Positions 42,874 through 51,904 of a stretch of DNA of 64,000 nucleotides are shown one piece after another; the stretch's first letter is position 1, and every line of letters starts with the position of its first letter. Made by a program: the position numbers and the translations under genes. The stretch comes from Aeromicrobium tamlense. Its GTDB lineage: Bacteria > Actinomycetota > Actinomycetes > Propionibacteriales > Nocardioidaceae. The notes beneath the pieces were generated by a model, which saw nothing but the letters and a program-made list of their open reading frames with translations, did no database searches and had not been told where the DNA came from. The DNA lies in contig NZ_JACBZN010000001.1 in assembly GCF_013408555.1 (NCBI RefSeq), forward strand, positions 248,001 through 312,000, written 5' to 3'.

Positions 42874-43838
42874 GCTGTTCCTTCTTCGGGTGTGGTCCGG
42901 TCCTCGGTGACCGGGACGATCGTGATGGTGCCCGTGACCAGCGGCTGACGGCACTGATCGCAGGCGAGGTGCGCGACGAAGTCCTCGCCGCACGCCGTGT
43001 GGGTCTGGACGAGCGCGGGACCCTCGGGCGAGACGAACCACTTCTCGGCCCAGTGCAGCGAGAGCGCGGTGACGGGGAAGAAGGCGCGACCCTTGTCGGT
43101 CAGGTGGTACTCGGGCCGGCCGGGGTGCCGGGCGTGCTGGCGGGACTCCAGCACCCCGAGTCCGACGAACGCGCGCAGGCGCTCGGCGATGAGGGTCGGG
43201 GGAGCGCCGAGCGCGGTCTCGAACTGGCTGAACCGGACCATGCCGCGGAACGCCGCGCCGATCAGGGCGGAGGACCACCGGTTCCCGAACAGCTCCAGGG
43301 TCTGGGGGTACTGCAGCGAGTCCTGGACCGAGTCGGGTCGCCGGCGCGTGGCCGACGCCGGGACCGAGCGCTCCCAGCTGCCGCTGGGTCCCCAGGCGGC
43401 GCGGATGTCCCGGGCCTCGACCGGGTCCCCGCACGCCCGACATGTCAGCAGGGGCGCGAACTCGGTGCCGCACGTGTCGTGGCGCCGGCGGGGGAGGGCC
43501 TCCCCGGCGGGTCCGGTCCAGCGGCGCTCCCACTCCCAGATGGCCAGCATCATCGGCCACAGGGTGCGGCTGCGGGCGGTCGGCAGGTACTCGGCGCGCA
43601 GGGGATTGGTCCGGTAGATGCGCCGCTCGAGCAGGCCGTGCTCGCTCAGCTGCGTCAGGCGGTGGGTCAGCACGGAGTTCGAGATGGGCATCGCCCGGCG
43701 GAACTCGCCGTAGCGGGTCAGCCCTCGGGAGGACTGGCCGAGGATCAGCAGCGACCACTCGTCGCCGAGCAGGCCCAGCATCCTCCCCACGGAGTTCGTG
43801 CCGCCCGGCTCGAGCAGCGTGGGTCCCCCGTCGGTCAT
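42870..43838 (-). CDS. Tandem HxlR-type regulator with two zinc-knuckle-like motifs (paralogue 3)
   Basis: 322 aa, two HxlR winged-helix domains: MLGLLGDEWSLLILGQSS... RIYRTNPLRAEYLPT (about 18-95) and ELFGNRWSSALIGAAF... RPEYHLTDKG (about 190-265). Each is followed by HxxC-x9-CxxC (HDTC...CRAC and HTAC...CDQC). It is closest in layout to paralogue 1 (the stretch AWGPSG-W-SVP is common to both linkers). It shares a transcript with a ligase and a VOC protein, and is divergent from an SDR-DUF1295-thioesterase operon, with operator site E between them. Confidence 0.88.
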   Translation of the reverse strand: MTDGGPTLLEPGGTNSVGRMLGLLGDEWSLLILGQSSRGLTRYGEFRRAMPISNSVLTHRLTQLSEHGLLERRIYRTNPLRAEYLPTARSRTLWPMMLAIWEWERRWTGPAGEALPRRRHDTCGTEFAPLLTCRACGDPVEARDIRAAWGPSGSWERSVPASATRRRPDSVQDSLQYPQTLELFGNRWSSALIGAAFRGMVRFSQFETALGAPPTLIAERLRAFVGLGVLESRQHARHPGRPEYHLTDKGRAFFPVTALSLHWAEKWFVSPEGPALVQTHTACGEDFVAHLACDQCRQPLVTGTITIVPVTEDRTTPEEGTA

Positions 43839-43896
43839 CGGCCATCCCTCGAAGTCGTGCGGCTCCCCGCGTGGGGACTTGTCATCTGCGTCACAC

Positions 43897-43918
43897 CGTA
43901 CTACAACTAACGGAGTAT
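43897..43918 (+). promoter_or_regulatory. Operator-like site E of the island
   Basis: The plus strand reads CGTACTACAACTAACGGAG then TAT, matching TACTACA, CTAAC and AGT of site C. It lies 25-46 bp upstream of the SDR and 60-80 bp upstream of HxlR paralogue 3. Confidence 0.55.
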
Positions 43919-43942
43919 CTCTATCAATCGAAGTGAGGATCC

Positions 43943-44851
43943 ATGAGTCGAGCCCTGGACGGCCGCGTCGCTGTCGTCACCGGAGGCGGCAAGGGCCTGG
44001 GACGCGCGTTCGCGCTGCACCTGGCCGAGGCGGGAGCCGCCGTCGTCGTCAACAACCGCAACCGTCAGGTCGACGAGAACGGCCTCGGCCCTGCCGACCA
44101 CGTGGTCGCGGAGATCCTCGCGAGCGGAGGGCGCGCCGTGGCCAACCACGACGACGTGGCCGACCCCGCGATCGGCGAGAGGCTGGTGGCCGACGCGCTC
44201 GAGCACTTCGGGCGGCTCGACGTCCTCGTCACGAGCGCCGCGGTCAGCGCGCCGCAGATGGCGCACAAGACCAGCGCCGAGAACTTCGGGCAGGTCATGG
44301 CGATCAACGTCACCGGCACCGTCCTGCCCGCGTCGGCCGCGATGGCCCACATGCGCCAGGCCGGCTTCGGCCGCGTCGTGCTGATCGCGTCCACCGCCGG
44401 ACTGCACGGCGAGACCACCGTCTCGGCCTACGCCGCGAGCAAGGGCGCCGTCATCGCCTTCGGTCGCACCGCCGCCGTCGAGGGCGCGGGCAAGAACGTG
44501 CTCACGAACGTCGTGCTGCCGTACGCCACGACGCAGATGACCGAGGCGGGCATGGACCCGCGCCACGCCGACCGCATGCGCTCCGACCTCGTCGCGCCGC
44601 TCGTCACCGCGCTGTCCTCGCCCGAGAGCACGATCAACGGCCAGGTCGTCGTCGCCGCCGGCTCCGCGCTGCGCGCCGCCGACGCCGTCGAGTGGGGCAC
44701 GGTCGGCTACGACGCCGACGAGCCCCTCGACCCGCCCGCCCTCGAGCAGCTGCTGGCACGGTCCCGAGAGGGCGAGCCGCACACGTTCACCCACGCCCAG
44801 GACGCCTTCCAGAGCCTCGCCGCGGACCTCGCCGCGAGCCCGACCCCGTAA
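43943..44851 (+). CDS. Short-chain dehydrogenase/reductase with altered NNAG motif
   Basis: 302 aa. Coenzyme motif VVTGGGKGLGRAF (about 11-23), active-site Ser in ASTAGLHG, and YAASK. At the NNAG position it reads VTSAAVSAP, so this structural motif is changed. The last 60 residues, after VEWGTVGYD, form an extension rich in acidic residues. It resembles the SDR domains of peroxisomal-type multifunctional enzymes, which oxidise 3-hydroxyacyl-CoA (inference). GTGAGGA precedes ATG 43943. First gene of an operon with DUF1295 and thioesterase genes. Confidence 0.88.
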   Translation: MSRALDGRVAVVTGGGKGLGRAFALHLAEAGAAVVVNNRNRQVDENGLGPADHVVAEILASGGRAVANHDDVADPAIGERLVADALEHFGRLDVLVTSAAVSAPQMAHKTSAENFGQVMAINVTGTVLPASAAMAHMRQAGFGRVVLIASTAGLHGETTVSAYAASKGAVIAFGRTAAVEGAGKNVLTNVVLPYATTQMTEAGMDPRHADRMRSDLVAPLVTALSSPESTINGQVVVAAGSALRAADAVEWGTVGYDADEPLDPPALEQLLARSREGEPHTFTHAQDAFQSLAADLAASPTP

Positions 44852-44862
44852 GAAGAGGACGC

Positions 44863-45693
44863 ATGTTCGACTACCCGTGGGGCGACTTCGCCCTCAACCT
44901 GCTCGTCACCGCCGGTGCCGTGGTGGTGTTCTTCGCGATCGTCATGGCGATCGCCCAGCTGGTGAACGACCACTCCATCATCGACATCACGTGGGGCCCG
45001 TCCTTCGTGGTCATCGCGGCCGTGTCGTGGCTGATGTCCGCCGGATCCGACGGCGACGACACCCGTCGCCTCATCGTCTTCGCGCTCACCGCGATCTGGG
45101 GCCTGCGACTGGGCCTCTACATCGGCAAGCGCAACATCGGCAAGGGCGAGGACCCGCGCTACACGGCACTGCTCCGCTCGCGCAAGGGCCGTCCGCTGAT
45201 CCCGTTCCTCGTGAAGAAGATCTACGGCATGCAGGCCGTCCTTGCGTGGGTCGTGTCGATCCCCGTGCAGTTCGCGGTCTACGTCTCGCGCGGCGTCGAC
45301 GCCCTCGTGATCGTCGCGATCGCGATCTGGACGATCGGCTTCCTCTTCGAGGCCGTCGGCGACTGGCAGCTCTCGCGCTTCAAGGCCGACCCGGCCAACG
45401 CCGGCAGGATCATGGACCGCGGCCTGTGGGCCTGGACGCGCCACCCGAACTACTTCGGCGACGCGTGCGTGTGGGTCGGCCTGTTCCTGCTGACGCTCGG
45501 CTCGCCGTGGGGCGTCCTCACGGTCTTCTCGCCGATCCTCATGACCTGGCTGCTGACCACCTTCAGCGGCGGCAAGCTCACCGAGAAGGGGATGCGCCGC
45601 AAGCGCGGCCCCGAGTTCGAGGCGTACGTCGCGCGCACGAGCTTCTTCTTCCCGCGGCCGCCGCGCAAGGTGGCCTCGGAGCCGAAGGCGTGA
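44863..45693 (+). CDS. DUF1295 / steroid 5-alpha-reductase-family membrane protein
   Basis: 276 aa with six or so hydrophobic segments. The C-terminal motif WTRHPNYFGDACVWVGLFL is the family signature shared with isoprenylcysteine methyltransferases and steroid reductases. TFSGGKLTEKGMRRKRGPEFEAYVARTSFFFP ends the protein. Family members are thought to reduce double bonds of steroid- or fatty-acyl-like lipids using NADPH, though most have no assigned role. AGAAGAGGA precedes ATG 44863. Located between an SDR and a thioesterase whose GTG overlaps its stop, which supports an enone- or enoyl-reducing step. Confidence 0.87.
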   Translation: MFDYPWGDFALNLLVTAGAVVVFFAIVMAIAQLVNDHSIIDITWGPSFVVIAAVSWLMSAGSDGDDTRRLIVFALTAIWGLRLGLYIGKRNIGKGEDPRYTALLRSRKGRPLIPFLVKKIYGMQAVLAWVVSIPVQFAVYVSRGVDALVIVAIAIWTIGFLFEAVGDWQLSRFKADPANAGRIMDRGLWAWTRHPNYFGDACVWVGLFLLTLGSPWGVLTVFSPILMTWLLTTFSGGKLTEKGMRRKRGPEFEAYVARTSFFFPRPPRKVASEPKA

Positions 45694-46544
45694 CCACGTC
45701 GGTGGCCTCGCTCGGGTCGATCCTCGACCTGAGCGAGGCCGGCGACGGCGCCTGGATCGGTCACGGCGACGGCGTCGCGCTGCCGCAGCTCTACGGCGGC
45801 CAGCTCGTGGCGCAGTCGATCATGGCGGCCGGTCACACCGTGACGGGGCGCCTCGTCGACTCGCTGCACACGACGTTCCTGCGGCCCGGCCGGTCCGACC
45901 TGCCGATCCGCTTCGAGGTCGAGCACCTGCGCGACGGCCGGCAGTTCTCCACCCGCGTCGTCGACGCGGTCCAGGACGACCGGCTGATCTGCCGCTCCAC
46001 GATCTCGCTCGTCGAGCCCCGCGAAGGTCTGTCCCACTCGCGTCGCCGTCCCGAGAGCCTCACCGCCGAGGCCAGCACCGAGCTGCGCGAGCTGGCCGCC
46101 GCCGACGGCGGCCTGGGGGAGTACTGGGAGGGGTTCAGCGCCGTCGAGGTGCGGATCTCGCCCGAGACCGAGGAGACCCCGCCCCACTCGGCCGCACCCG
46201 TGCAGAACATCTGGATGCGGGTCGCCGAGGACCTCGGGGACGACCCGCTCGTCCACCAGGCCGCCATCGGCTACGTCAGCGACCTCATGCTGATGTCGAT
46301 GGCGGTCGCGCCGCACGGCCACCGTGCCGGGCGGGAGCGGTCGCTGGCCGAGCGCTGGAGCGCGGTCTCCCTCGACCACGGGCTCTGGTTCCACCACCCG
46401 GCGCGGGCCGACGACTGGCTGCTGTTCGAGCACGCCACGCCGACGGCCCACGCGGGTCGCTCCCTGATCGAGGCCGCCGTGTTCGGCGAGTCCGACGCCC
46501 AGGCGTGCCACGTCGTGCAGGAGGCTTTGGTGCGTGAGAACTGA
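45690..46544 (+). CDS. Acyl-CoA thioesterase II-like (TesB family)
   Basis: 284 aa, double hot-dog fold. LYGGQLVAQSIMAAGHTV and LHTTFLRPGRSDLPIRFEVEHLRDGRQFSTRVVDAVQ are N-terminal TesB marks, and LDHGLWFHHPARADDWLLFEHATPTAHAGRSL is the second hot-dog motif with the catalytic Asp near DHGLWFH. It hydrolyses acyl-CoA to free acid and CoA, perhaps to release CoA from dead-end intermediates. GTG 45690 overlaps the DUF1295 stop; the next gene overlaps its last 11 bp. Confidence 0.9.
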   Translation: MTTSVASLGSILDLSEAGDGAWIGHGDGVALPQLYGGQLVAQSIMAAGHTVTGRLVDSLHTTFLRPGRSDLPIRFEVEHLRDGRQFSTRVVDAVQDDRLICRSTISLVEPREGLSHSRRRPESLTAEASTELRELAAADGGLGEYWEGFSAVEVRISPETEETPPHSAAPVQNIWMRVAEDLGDDPLVHQAAIGYVSDLMLMSMAVAPHGHRAGRERSLAERWSAVSLDHGLWFHHPARADDWLLFEHATPTAHAGRSLIEAAVFGESDAQACHVVQEALVREN

Positions 46545-47379
46545 GCCGAGCCCGCCCACGGGCTGCTACCGCCTCGTCGACCGCGGACCGGACGGTCAGG
46601 ACGGCGTGCGCGAGGCCTTCGAGCCCACGTCCGCCGCGGGCAGCCCGTGGAGCGACGACCTCCAGCACGGCGGGCCCGTCGGCGCGGTGCTGACCCGGGC
46701 GATGCGCCTGCTCCCACAAGCCGCTCCCGGGCGCATCGCGCGCACGACCGTCGAGATCCTCGGACCGGTGGCCATGGCCCCGATCGAGGTCACGGCCTCG
46801 GTCGCGCGGCCCGGGCGCAAGATCGCACTGCTGTCGGCCGTGGCGTCCCAGCGCGGGCCGTCGGGGCTGCGGCCCGTGGCGCAGGCGTCGGCGTGGTGGC
46901 TGCGCACGCAGGACTCCTCCGACGTCGTCCACACACCGGACGCCCAGCCACCCGGCCCGACGCCGGCCGAGCTCGACCGCGGCGAGCTCGGCGTCCCCGC
47001 CAGCTGGCGGCGCGGCTTCGTCGGCTCGCTCGAGTGGGCCGTGCGCACCGGCATCGGACGGATCGACGGCCCGGCGATGGCCTGGGCGTCGATGCCCTAC
47101 CCGCTCGTCGAGGGCGACACGGGTGACGAGCTCGAGCGCACGATCGCGATCGCGGACGCCGCCAGCGGCGTCGGCTCGCGGCTCGACCCCGCGGACTGGG
47201 TGTTCATGAACACCGAGCTCACGATCCACCTCGCCGACGCCCCCACGGGCGCCTGGACGGGACTCGTGGCGGAGAGCTGGATCGGCCAGGACGGCGTCGG
47301 TCTCAGCCAGGCGGTCCTGCACGACCTCACCCGTCCCGTCGGTCGCGTGGCCCAGACCCTCCTGCTCGAGCGCCGCTGA
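46534..47379 (+). CDS. Thioesterase-superfamily (hot-dog) protein
   Basis: 281 aa. WSDDLQHGGPVGAVLTRAM and ARTTVEILGPVAMAPIEVTASVARPGRKIALLSA place it in the TesB-like/acyl-CoA thioesterase superfamily, with a second hot-dog half toward the C-terminus (WVFMNTELTIHLADAPTGAWTGLVAESWI). The catalytic triad is not clear, so activity is uncertain. GTG 46534 overlaps the end of the preceding thioesterase by 11 bp and AGGAGG lies within that gene. It is the last gene of the SDR operon, followed by a 25-bp inverted repeat. Confidence 0.8.
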   Translation: MRTEPSPPTGCYRLVDRGPDGQDGVREAFEPTSAAGSPWSDDLQHGGPVGAVLTRAMRLLPQAAPGRIARTTVEILGPVAMAPIEVTASVARPGRKIALLSAVASQRGPSGLRPVAQASAWWLRTQDSSDVVHTPDAQPPGPTPAELDRGELGVPASWRRGFVGSLEWAVRTGIGRIDGPAMAWASMPYPLVEGDTGDELERTIAIADAASGVGSRLDPADWVFMNTELTIHLADAPTGAWTGLVAESWIGQDGVGLSQAVLHDLTRPVGRVAQTLLLERR

Positions 47380-47396
47380 CTGCCCGCCCACTTCTC

Positions 47397-47457
47397 CACT
47401 TCTGGAACGCGTTGCACCGTTCTCGTCCACGCAACGGTGCAACGCGTTCCAGAAGTG
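47397..47457. repeat. Perfect 25-bp inverted repeat, long hairpin
   Basis: The arms (47397-47421 and 47433-47457; core GGAACGCGTTGCACCGTT) are exactly complementary around an 11-base loop. CCACTTCT is repeated in tandem at the left end, so the hairpin can slip. There is no poly-T tail. It may act as a terminator after the thioesterase gene, but its length and perfection suggest a dispersed palindromic element or a protein-binding site. Confidence 0.8.
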
Positions 47458-47497
47458 GGCCCGGGAGGTCGGACGGCGCGCAACGCCCCCGGAACGG

Positions 47498-47535
47498 CGA
47501 AGGCCGCGAGCCCCTCTCGGGACTCGCGGCCTTCG
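47498..47535 (-). terminator. Hairpin terminator of gltA
   Basis: 13-bp perfect stem (CGAAGGCCGCGAG and complement) with a 12-base loop, 17 bases past the gltA stop. Confidence 0.75.
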
Positions 47536-47552
47536 CGGCGTGAGGACTCAGC

Positions 47553-48848
<1,296 letters not shown>

Positions 48849-48964
48849 GATGCGGGTCTCCTGTGACGTCAGAGAAGTAACGGTCGCGGGGGTGAGCGAC
48901 CCACTCCAACCTAGTGTCCCCCGAGACGCTGCGCGAGAGCAGGGTCACGTTCGGCCGACCCGTT

Positions 48965-48994
48965 TTGACCAGCGGAGGGGTCGCCGGGTAATCT
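48965..48994 (+). promoter_or_regulatory. Promoter of rplM-rpsI
   Basis: TTGACC (48965-48970) and TAATCT (48989-48994) with an 18-base spacer. It implies a leader of about 80 nt before GTG 49084, long enough for autoregulation by a ribosomal protein, though no known leader fold is recognised. Confidence 0.6.
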
Positions 48995-49083
48995 GGGGAG
49001 TCGTTGTGTTGCGGCACGTCCTGCGTGCTCACCAACGCGAGTCCCGACTTCACAGATTTCGATTTGCAGCGAGAAGGTCATCC

Positions 49084-49527
49084 GTGCGTACGTACAGCCC
49101 GAAGCCTGCTGACATCACCCGTCAGTGGCACGTCATCGATGCCGAGGACGTCGTCCTCGGCCGTCTCTCGGTTGCCGCGGCGACCCTCCTGCGTGGCAAG
49201 CACAAGCCCACGTACGCGCCCCACGTGGACGGTGGCGACTTCGTCATCATCGTCAACGCCGACAAGGTCGCGCTGTCGGGCAACAAGCGCACGGACAAGA
49301 ACGTGTACCGCCACAGCGGTTACCCGGGCGGCCTGAAGCAGATCGCCTACGGCGACCTGCTCGAGAAGGACGCGCGCAAGGCGATCGAGAAGTCCGTGCG
49401 CGGCATGCTGCCGAAGAACCGCCTCGGCCGTCAGCTCATCACGAAGCTGAAGGTCTACGCCGGCCCGGATCACCCGCACGCCGCCCAGAAGCCCCAGCCG
49501 TTCGAGATCACGCAGATCTCCCAGTAA
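49084..49527 (+). CDS. rplM: 50S ribosomal protein L13
   Basis: 147 aa. The L13 sequence is unmistakable: [37 protein letters not shown], followed by [17 protein letters not shown] and the C-terminal [30 protein letters not shown]. It binds 23S rRNA early in large-subunit assembly. GTG 49084 is the start, with GAGAAGG upstream. The rpsI gene follows after 20 bp. Confidence 0.98.
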   Translation: MRTYSPKPADITRQWHVIDAEDVVLGRLSVAAATLLRGKHKPTYAPHVDGGDFVIIVNADKVALSGNKRTDKNVYRHSGYPGGLKQIAYGDLLEKDARKAIEKSVRGMLPKNRLGRQLITKLKVYAGPDHPHAAQKPQPFEITQISQ

Positions 49528-49547
49528 GCGAAAAGCGCAGGTTCATC

Positions 49548-50045
49548 GTGGCTGAGACCACCGAAGAGACGACCGAGTTCACCACCAACTCCGAGGGTGT
49601 CGCGTACACCTCCGAGTCCGCTGGCGCCGTCGGGACGACCGAGATCAACTCGATCATCGCCCCCGGCTCCGCGACCGGCCGCCGCAAGGAGGCCGTCGCC
49701 CGCGTGCGCATCGTGCCCGGCACCGGCGTCTGGACCGTCAACGGCAAGCCGCTCGAGGAGCACCTGCCCAACAAGCTGCACCAGCAGATCGCCAAGGAGG
49801 CGCTGGCCGTCACCGGCCTCGTCGACTCCTTCGACGTGATCGCTCGCGTCAGCGGTGGCGGCATGACCGGCCAGGCCGGCGCGCTGCGCCTCGGCGTGGC
49901 CCGTGCGCTCAACAACGTCGACGTCGACGTCAACCGTCCGACCCTCAAGAAGGCCGGCCTGCTGACGCGCGACTCGCGCATCAAGGAGCGCAAGAAGGCT
50001 GGTCTGAAGAAGGCCCGCAAGGCGCCGCAGTACAGCAAGCGCTGA
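49548..50045 (+). CDS. rpsI: 30S ribosomal protein S9
   Basis: 165 aa. [29 protein letters not shown] and the C-terminal [27 protein letters not shown] (ending SKR, which contacts the P-site tRNA) identify S9. An extra N-terminal segment of about 40 residues rich in Thr and Glu is typical of actinobacteria. GTG 49548 is preceded by a weak purine-rich stretch. Operon partner of rplM. Confidence 0.98.
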   Translation: MAETTEETTEFTTNSEGVAYTSESAGAVGTTEINSIIAPGSATGRRKEAVARVRIVPGTGVWTVNGKPLEEHLPNKLHQQIAKEALAVTGLVDSFDVIARVSGGGMTGQAGALRLGVARALNNVDVDVNRPTLKKAGLLTRDSRIKERKKAGLKKARKAPQYSKR

Positions 50046-50058
50046 TCTGCCGGCGCGC

Positions 50059-51405
50059 ATGGGCCGGATCTTCGGTACCGACGGCGTTCGGGGTCTGGCC
50101 AATCGGGACCTGACCGCCGAGCTCGCGGTCGACCTCTCGGTGGCCGCCGCCCACGTCCTGGGCGAGGCCGGTGCCTTCGCCGATCAGCGCCCCACGGCAG
50201 TCGTCGCCCGCGACACCCGCGCCTCCGGAGAATTCCTGGAGGCCGCGGTGGTCGCGGGTTTGGCGTCTGCGGGGGTCGACGTCCACCGCCTCGGCGTGGT
50301 CCCCACCCCGGGCGCGGCGTACCTGACCTCGTTCCTCGAGGCCGACATGGGCGTCATGATCTCCGCCAGCCACAACCCGATGCCCGACAACGGCATCAAG
50401 TTCCTGGCGCGCGGCGGGGTCAAGCTCGACGACGACATCGAGGCGGCGATCGAGCAGCGGCTCGAGGAGCCCTGGGACCGCCCCACCGGCGCCGACGTCG
50501 GTCGCGTCGGTGACAGCCACGCGGGCCTGGGCGCCTACGTGCGCCACCTGCTCGACACGCTGCCCGCGCGGCTCGACGGCCTGAAGGTCGTCCTCGACTG
50601 CGCCAACGGCGCCACCCACGAGGCCGCGCCCGACGCGTTCGCGCGCGCCGGCGCCGAGGTCGTCGCGATCCACGCCGAGCCCGACGGACTCAACATCAAC
50701 CGCGACTGCGGCTCCACCCACCTCGGCGACCTCCAGCGCATCGTCGTCGAGCAGGGCGCCCACGTGGGCTTCGCCTTCGACGGCGACGCCGACCGCTGCC
50801 TGGCGGTCGACCAGAACGGCGAGGTCGTCGACGGCGACCAGATCCTCGCGATCCTGGCCCTGCGCGGCCAGCGCGAGGGCTCGCTCGCGCAGGACACCGT
50901 CGTGGCCACCGTCATGAGCAACGTCGGCTTCACCCGGGCCATGGAGGCCGCCGGCATCACGGTGCTGCGCACCGCCGTCGGTGACCGCTACGTGCTCGAG
51001 GCGATGCGCGAGGGCGGCTACACGCTCGGCGGCGAGCAGTCCGGCCACGTCATCATGAGCCGACACGCCACCACCGGCGACGGCACCCTCACGGCGCTTC
51101 AGCTGGCCGCCGAGATGGCCGAGTCCGGCCGCACGATGTCCGAGCTCGCCTCGGTCATGCAGCGGCTGCCGCAGGTGCTGGTCAACGTCGGCGGCGTCGA
51201 CCGCGCCGGCGCCGCGCGCCACGAGGTCGTGCTGGCCGAGGTGAAGGCCGCCGAGGCGAGGCTCGGCGACTCCGGCCGCGTGCTGCTGCGCCCCTCGGGC
51301 ACCGAGCCGCTCGTGCGCGTGATGGTCGAGGCGCCCACCTCGCAGGAGGCGCAGGACATCGCCGACCACCTCGCCGAGGTCGTCCGCACGCACCTCGCGA
51401 TCTGA
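50059..51405 (+). CDS. glmM: Phosphoglucosamine mutase
   Basis: 448 aa. Interconverts glucosamine-6-P and glucosamine-1-P for cell-wall precursor synthesis. The phosphoserine loop ISASHNP has the catalytic Ser near residue 104, FDGDADR binds Mg2+, and GGEQSGHVI and [15 protein letters not shown] are the remaining motifs. The ATG at 50059 lies 14 bp after rpsI, so it is probably co-transcribed with the ribosomal genes. glmS, the preceding enzyme in the pathway, is 2.6 kb downstream. Confidence 0.97.
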   Translation: MGRIFGTDGVRGLANRDLTAELAVDLSVAAAHVLGEAGAFADQRPTAVVARDTRASGEFLEAAVVAGLASAGVDVHRLGVVPTPGAAYLTSFLEADMGVMISASHNPMPDNGIKFLARGGVKLDDDIEAAIEQRLEEPWDRPTGADVGRVGDSHAGLGAYVRHLLDTLPARLDGLKVVLDCANGATHEAAPDAFARAGAEVVAIHAEPDGLNINRDCGSTHLGDLQRIVVEQGAHVGFAFDGDADRCLAVDQNGEVVDGDQILAILALRGQREGSLAQDTVVATVMSNVGFTRAMEAAGITVLRTAVGDRYVLEAMREGGYTLGGEQSGHVIMSRHATTGDGTLTALQLAAEMAESGRTMSELASVMQRLPQVLVNVGGVDRAGAARHEVVLAEVKAAEARLGDSGRVLLRPSGTEPLVRVMVEAPTSQEAQDIADHLAEVVRTHLAI

Positions 51406-51407
51406 CC

Positions 51408-51866
51408 GTGGTCACCGTCGAGGCCGGTGGGCTCGAGCGCGACGACGTGCACGCGCTGCTGGCCGAGCACCTGGCCGACATGTTCGCCACCAGCCCGGCC
51501 GAGAGCGTGCACGCGCTCGACCTCGGCGCGCTGCGGCACGAGGCGATCAGCTTCTTCACGGTGCGTGAGGACGGCCGCCTGCTGGGCTGCGGCGCGCTGA
51601 AGGACCTCGGCGGCGGTCACGGCGAGATCAAGTCGATGCGCACCACCGCCGCGGCTCGTGGCCGGGGCGTGGCCACCGCGATGCTCCAGCACCTGCTGGA
51701 CACCGCGCGCGCCCGTGGCCTCGAAAGGCTGAGCCTCGAGACCGGCTCGGAGCCCTACTTCGCCGCCGCTCGCCGGCTGTACGTGCGCCACGGCTTCGAG
51801 GAGTGCGAGCCGTTCGCCGACTACGTCCCCGACCCGAACAGCGTCTTCCTGACCCGGGTCGTCTGA
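51408..51866 (+). CDS. GNAT family N-acetyltransferase
   Basis: 152 aa. The acetyl-CoA-binding motif A is ARGRGVATAMLQHLLDTA (about 83-100) after IKSMRTTAA, and YFAAARRLYVRHGFEECEPF is the C-terminal motif. The acceptor is unknown; the resemblance is to small YjaB/ArgA-like acetyltransferases. GTG 51408 lies two bases after the glmM stop, so the two are probably co-transcribed. Confidence 0.88.
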   Translation: MVTVEAGGLERDDVHALLAEHLADMFATSPAESVHALDLGALRHEAISFFTVREDGRLLGCGALKDLGGGHGEIKSMRTTAAARGRGVATAMLQHLLDTARARGLERLSLETGSEPYFAAARRLYVRHGFEECEPFADYVPDPNSVFLTRVV

Positions 51867-51892
51867 CCTGTCGCTCGGCGCCCGTGCGGTGC

Positions 51893-51898
51893 GAGAAT
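51893..51898 (+). promoter_or_regulatory. -10 element, candidate leaderless start of the next gene
   Basis: GAGAAT lies exactly six bases before ATG 51905; no Shine-Dalgarno sequence is present. Confidence 0.4.
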
Positions 51899-51904
51899 GC
51901 GCGC

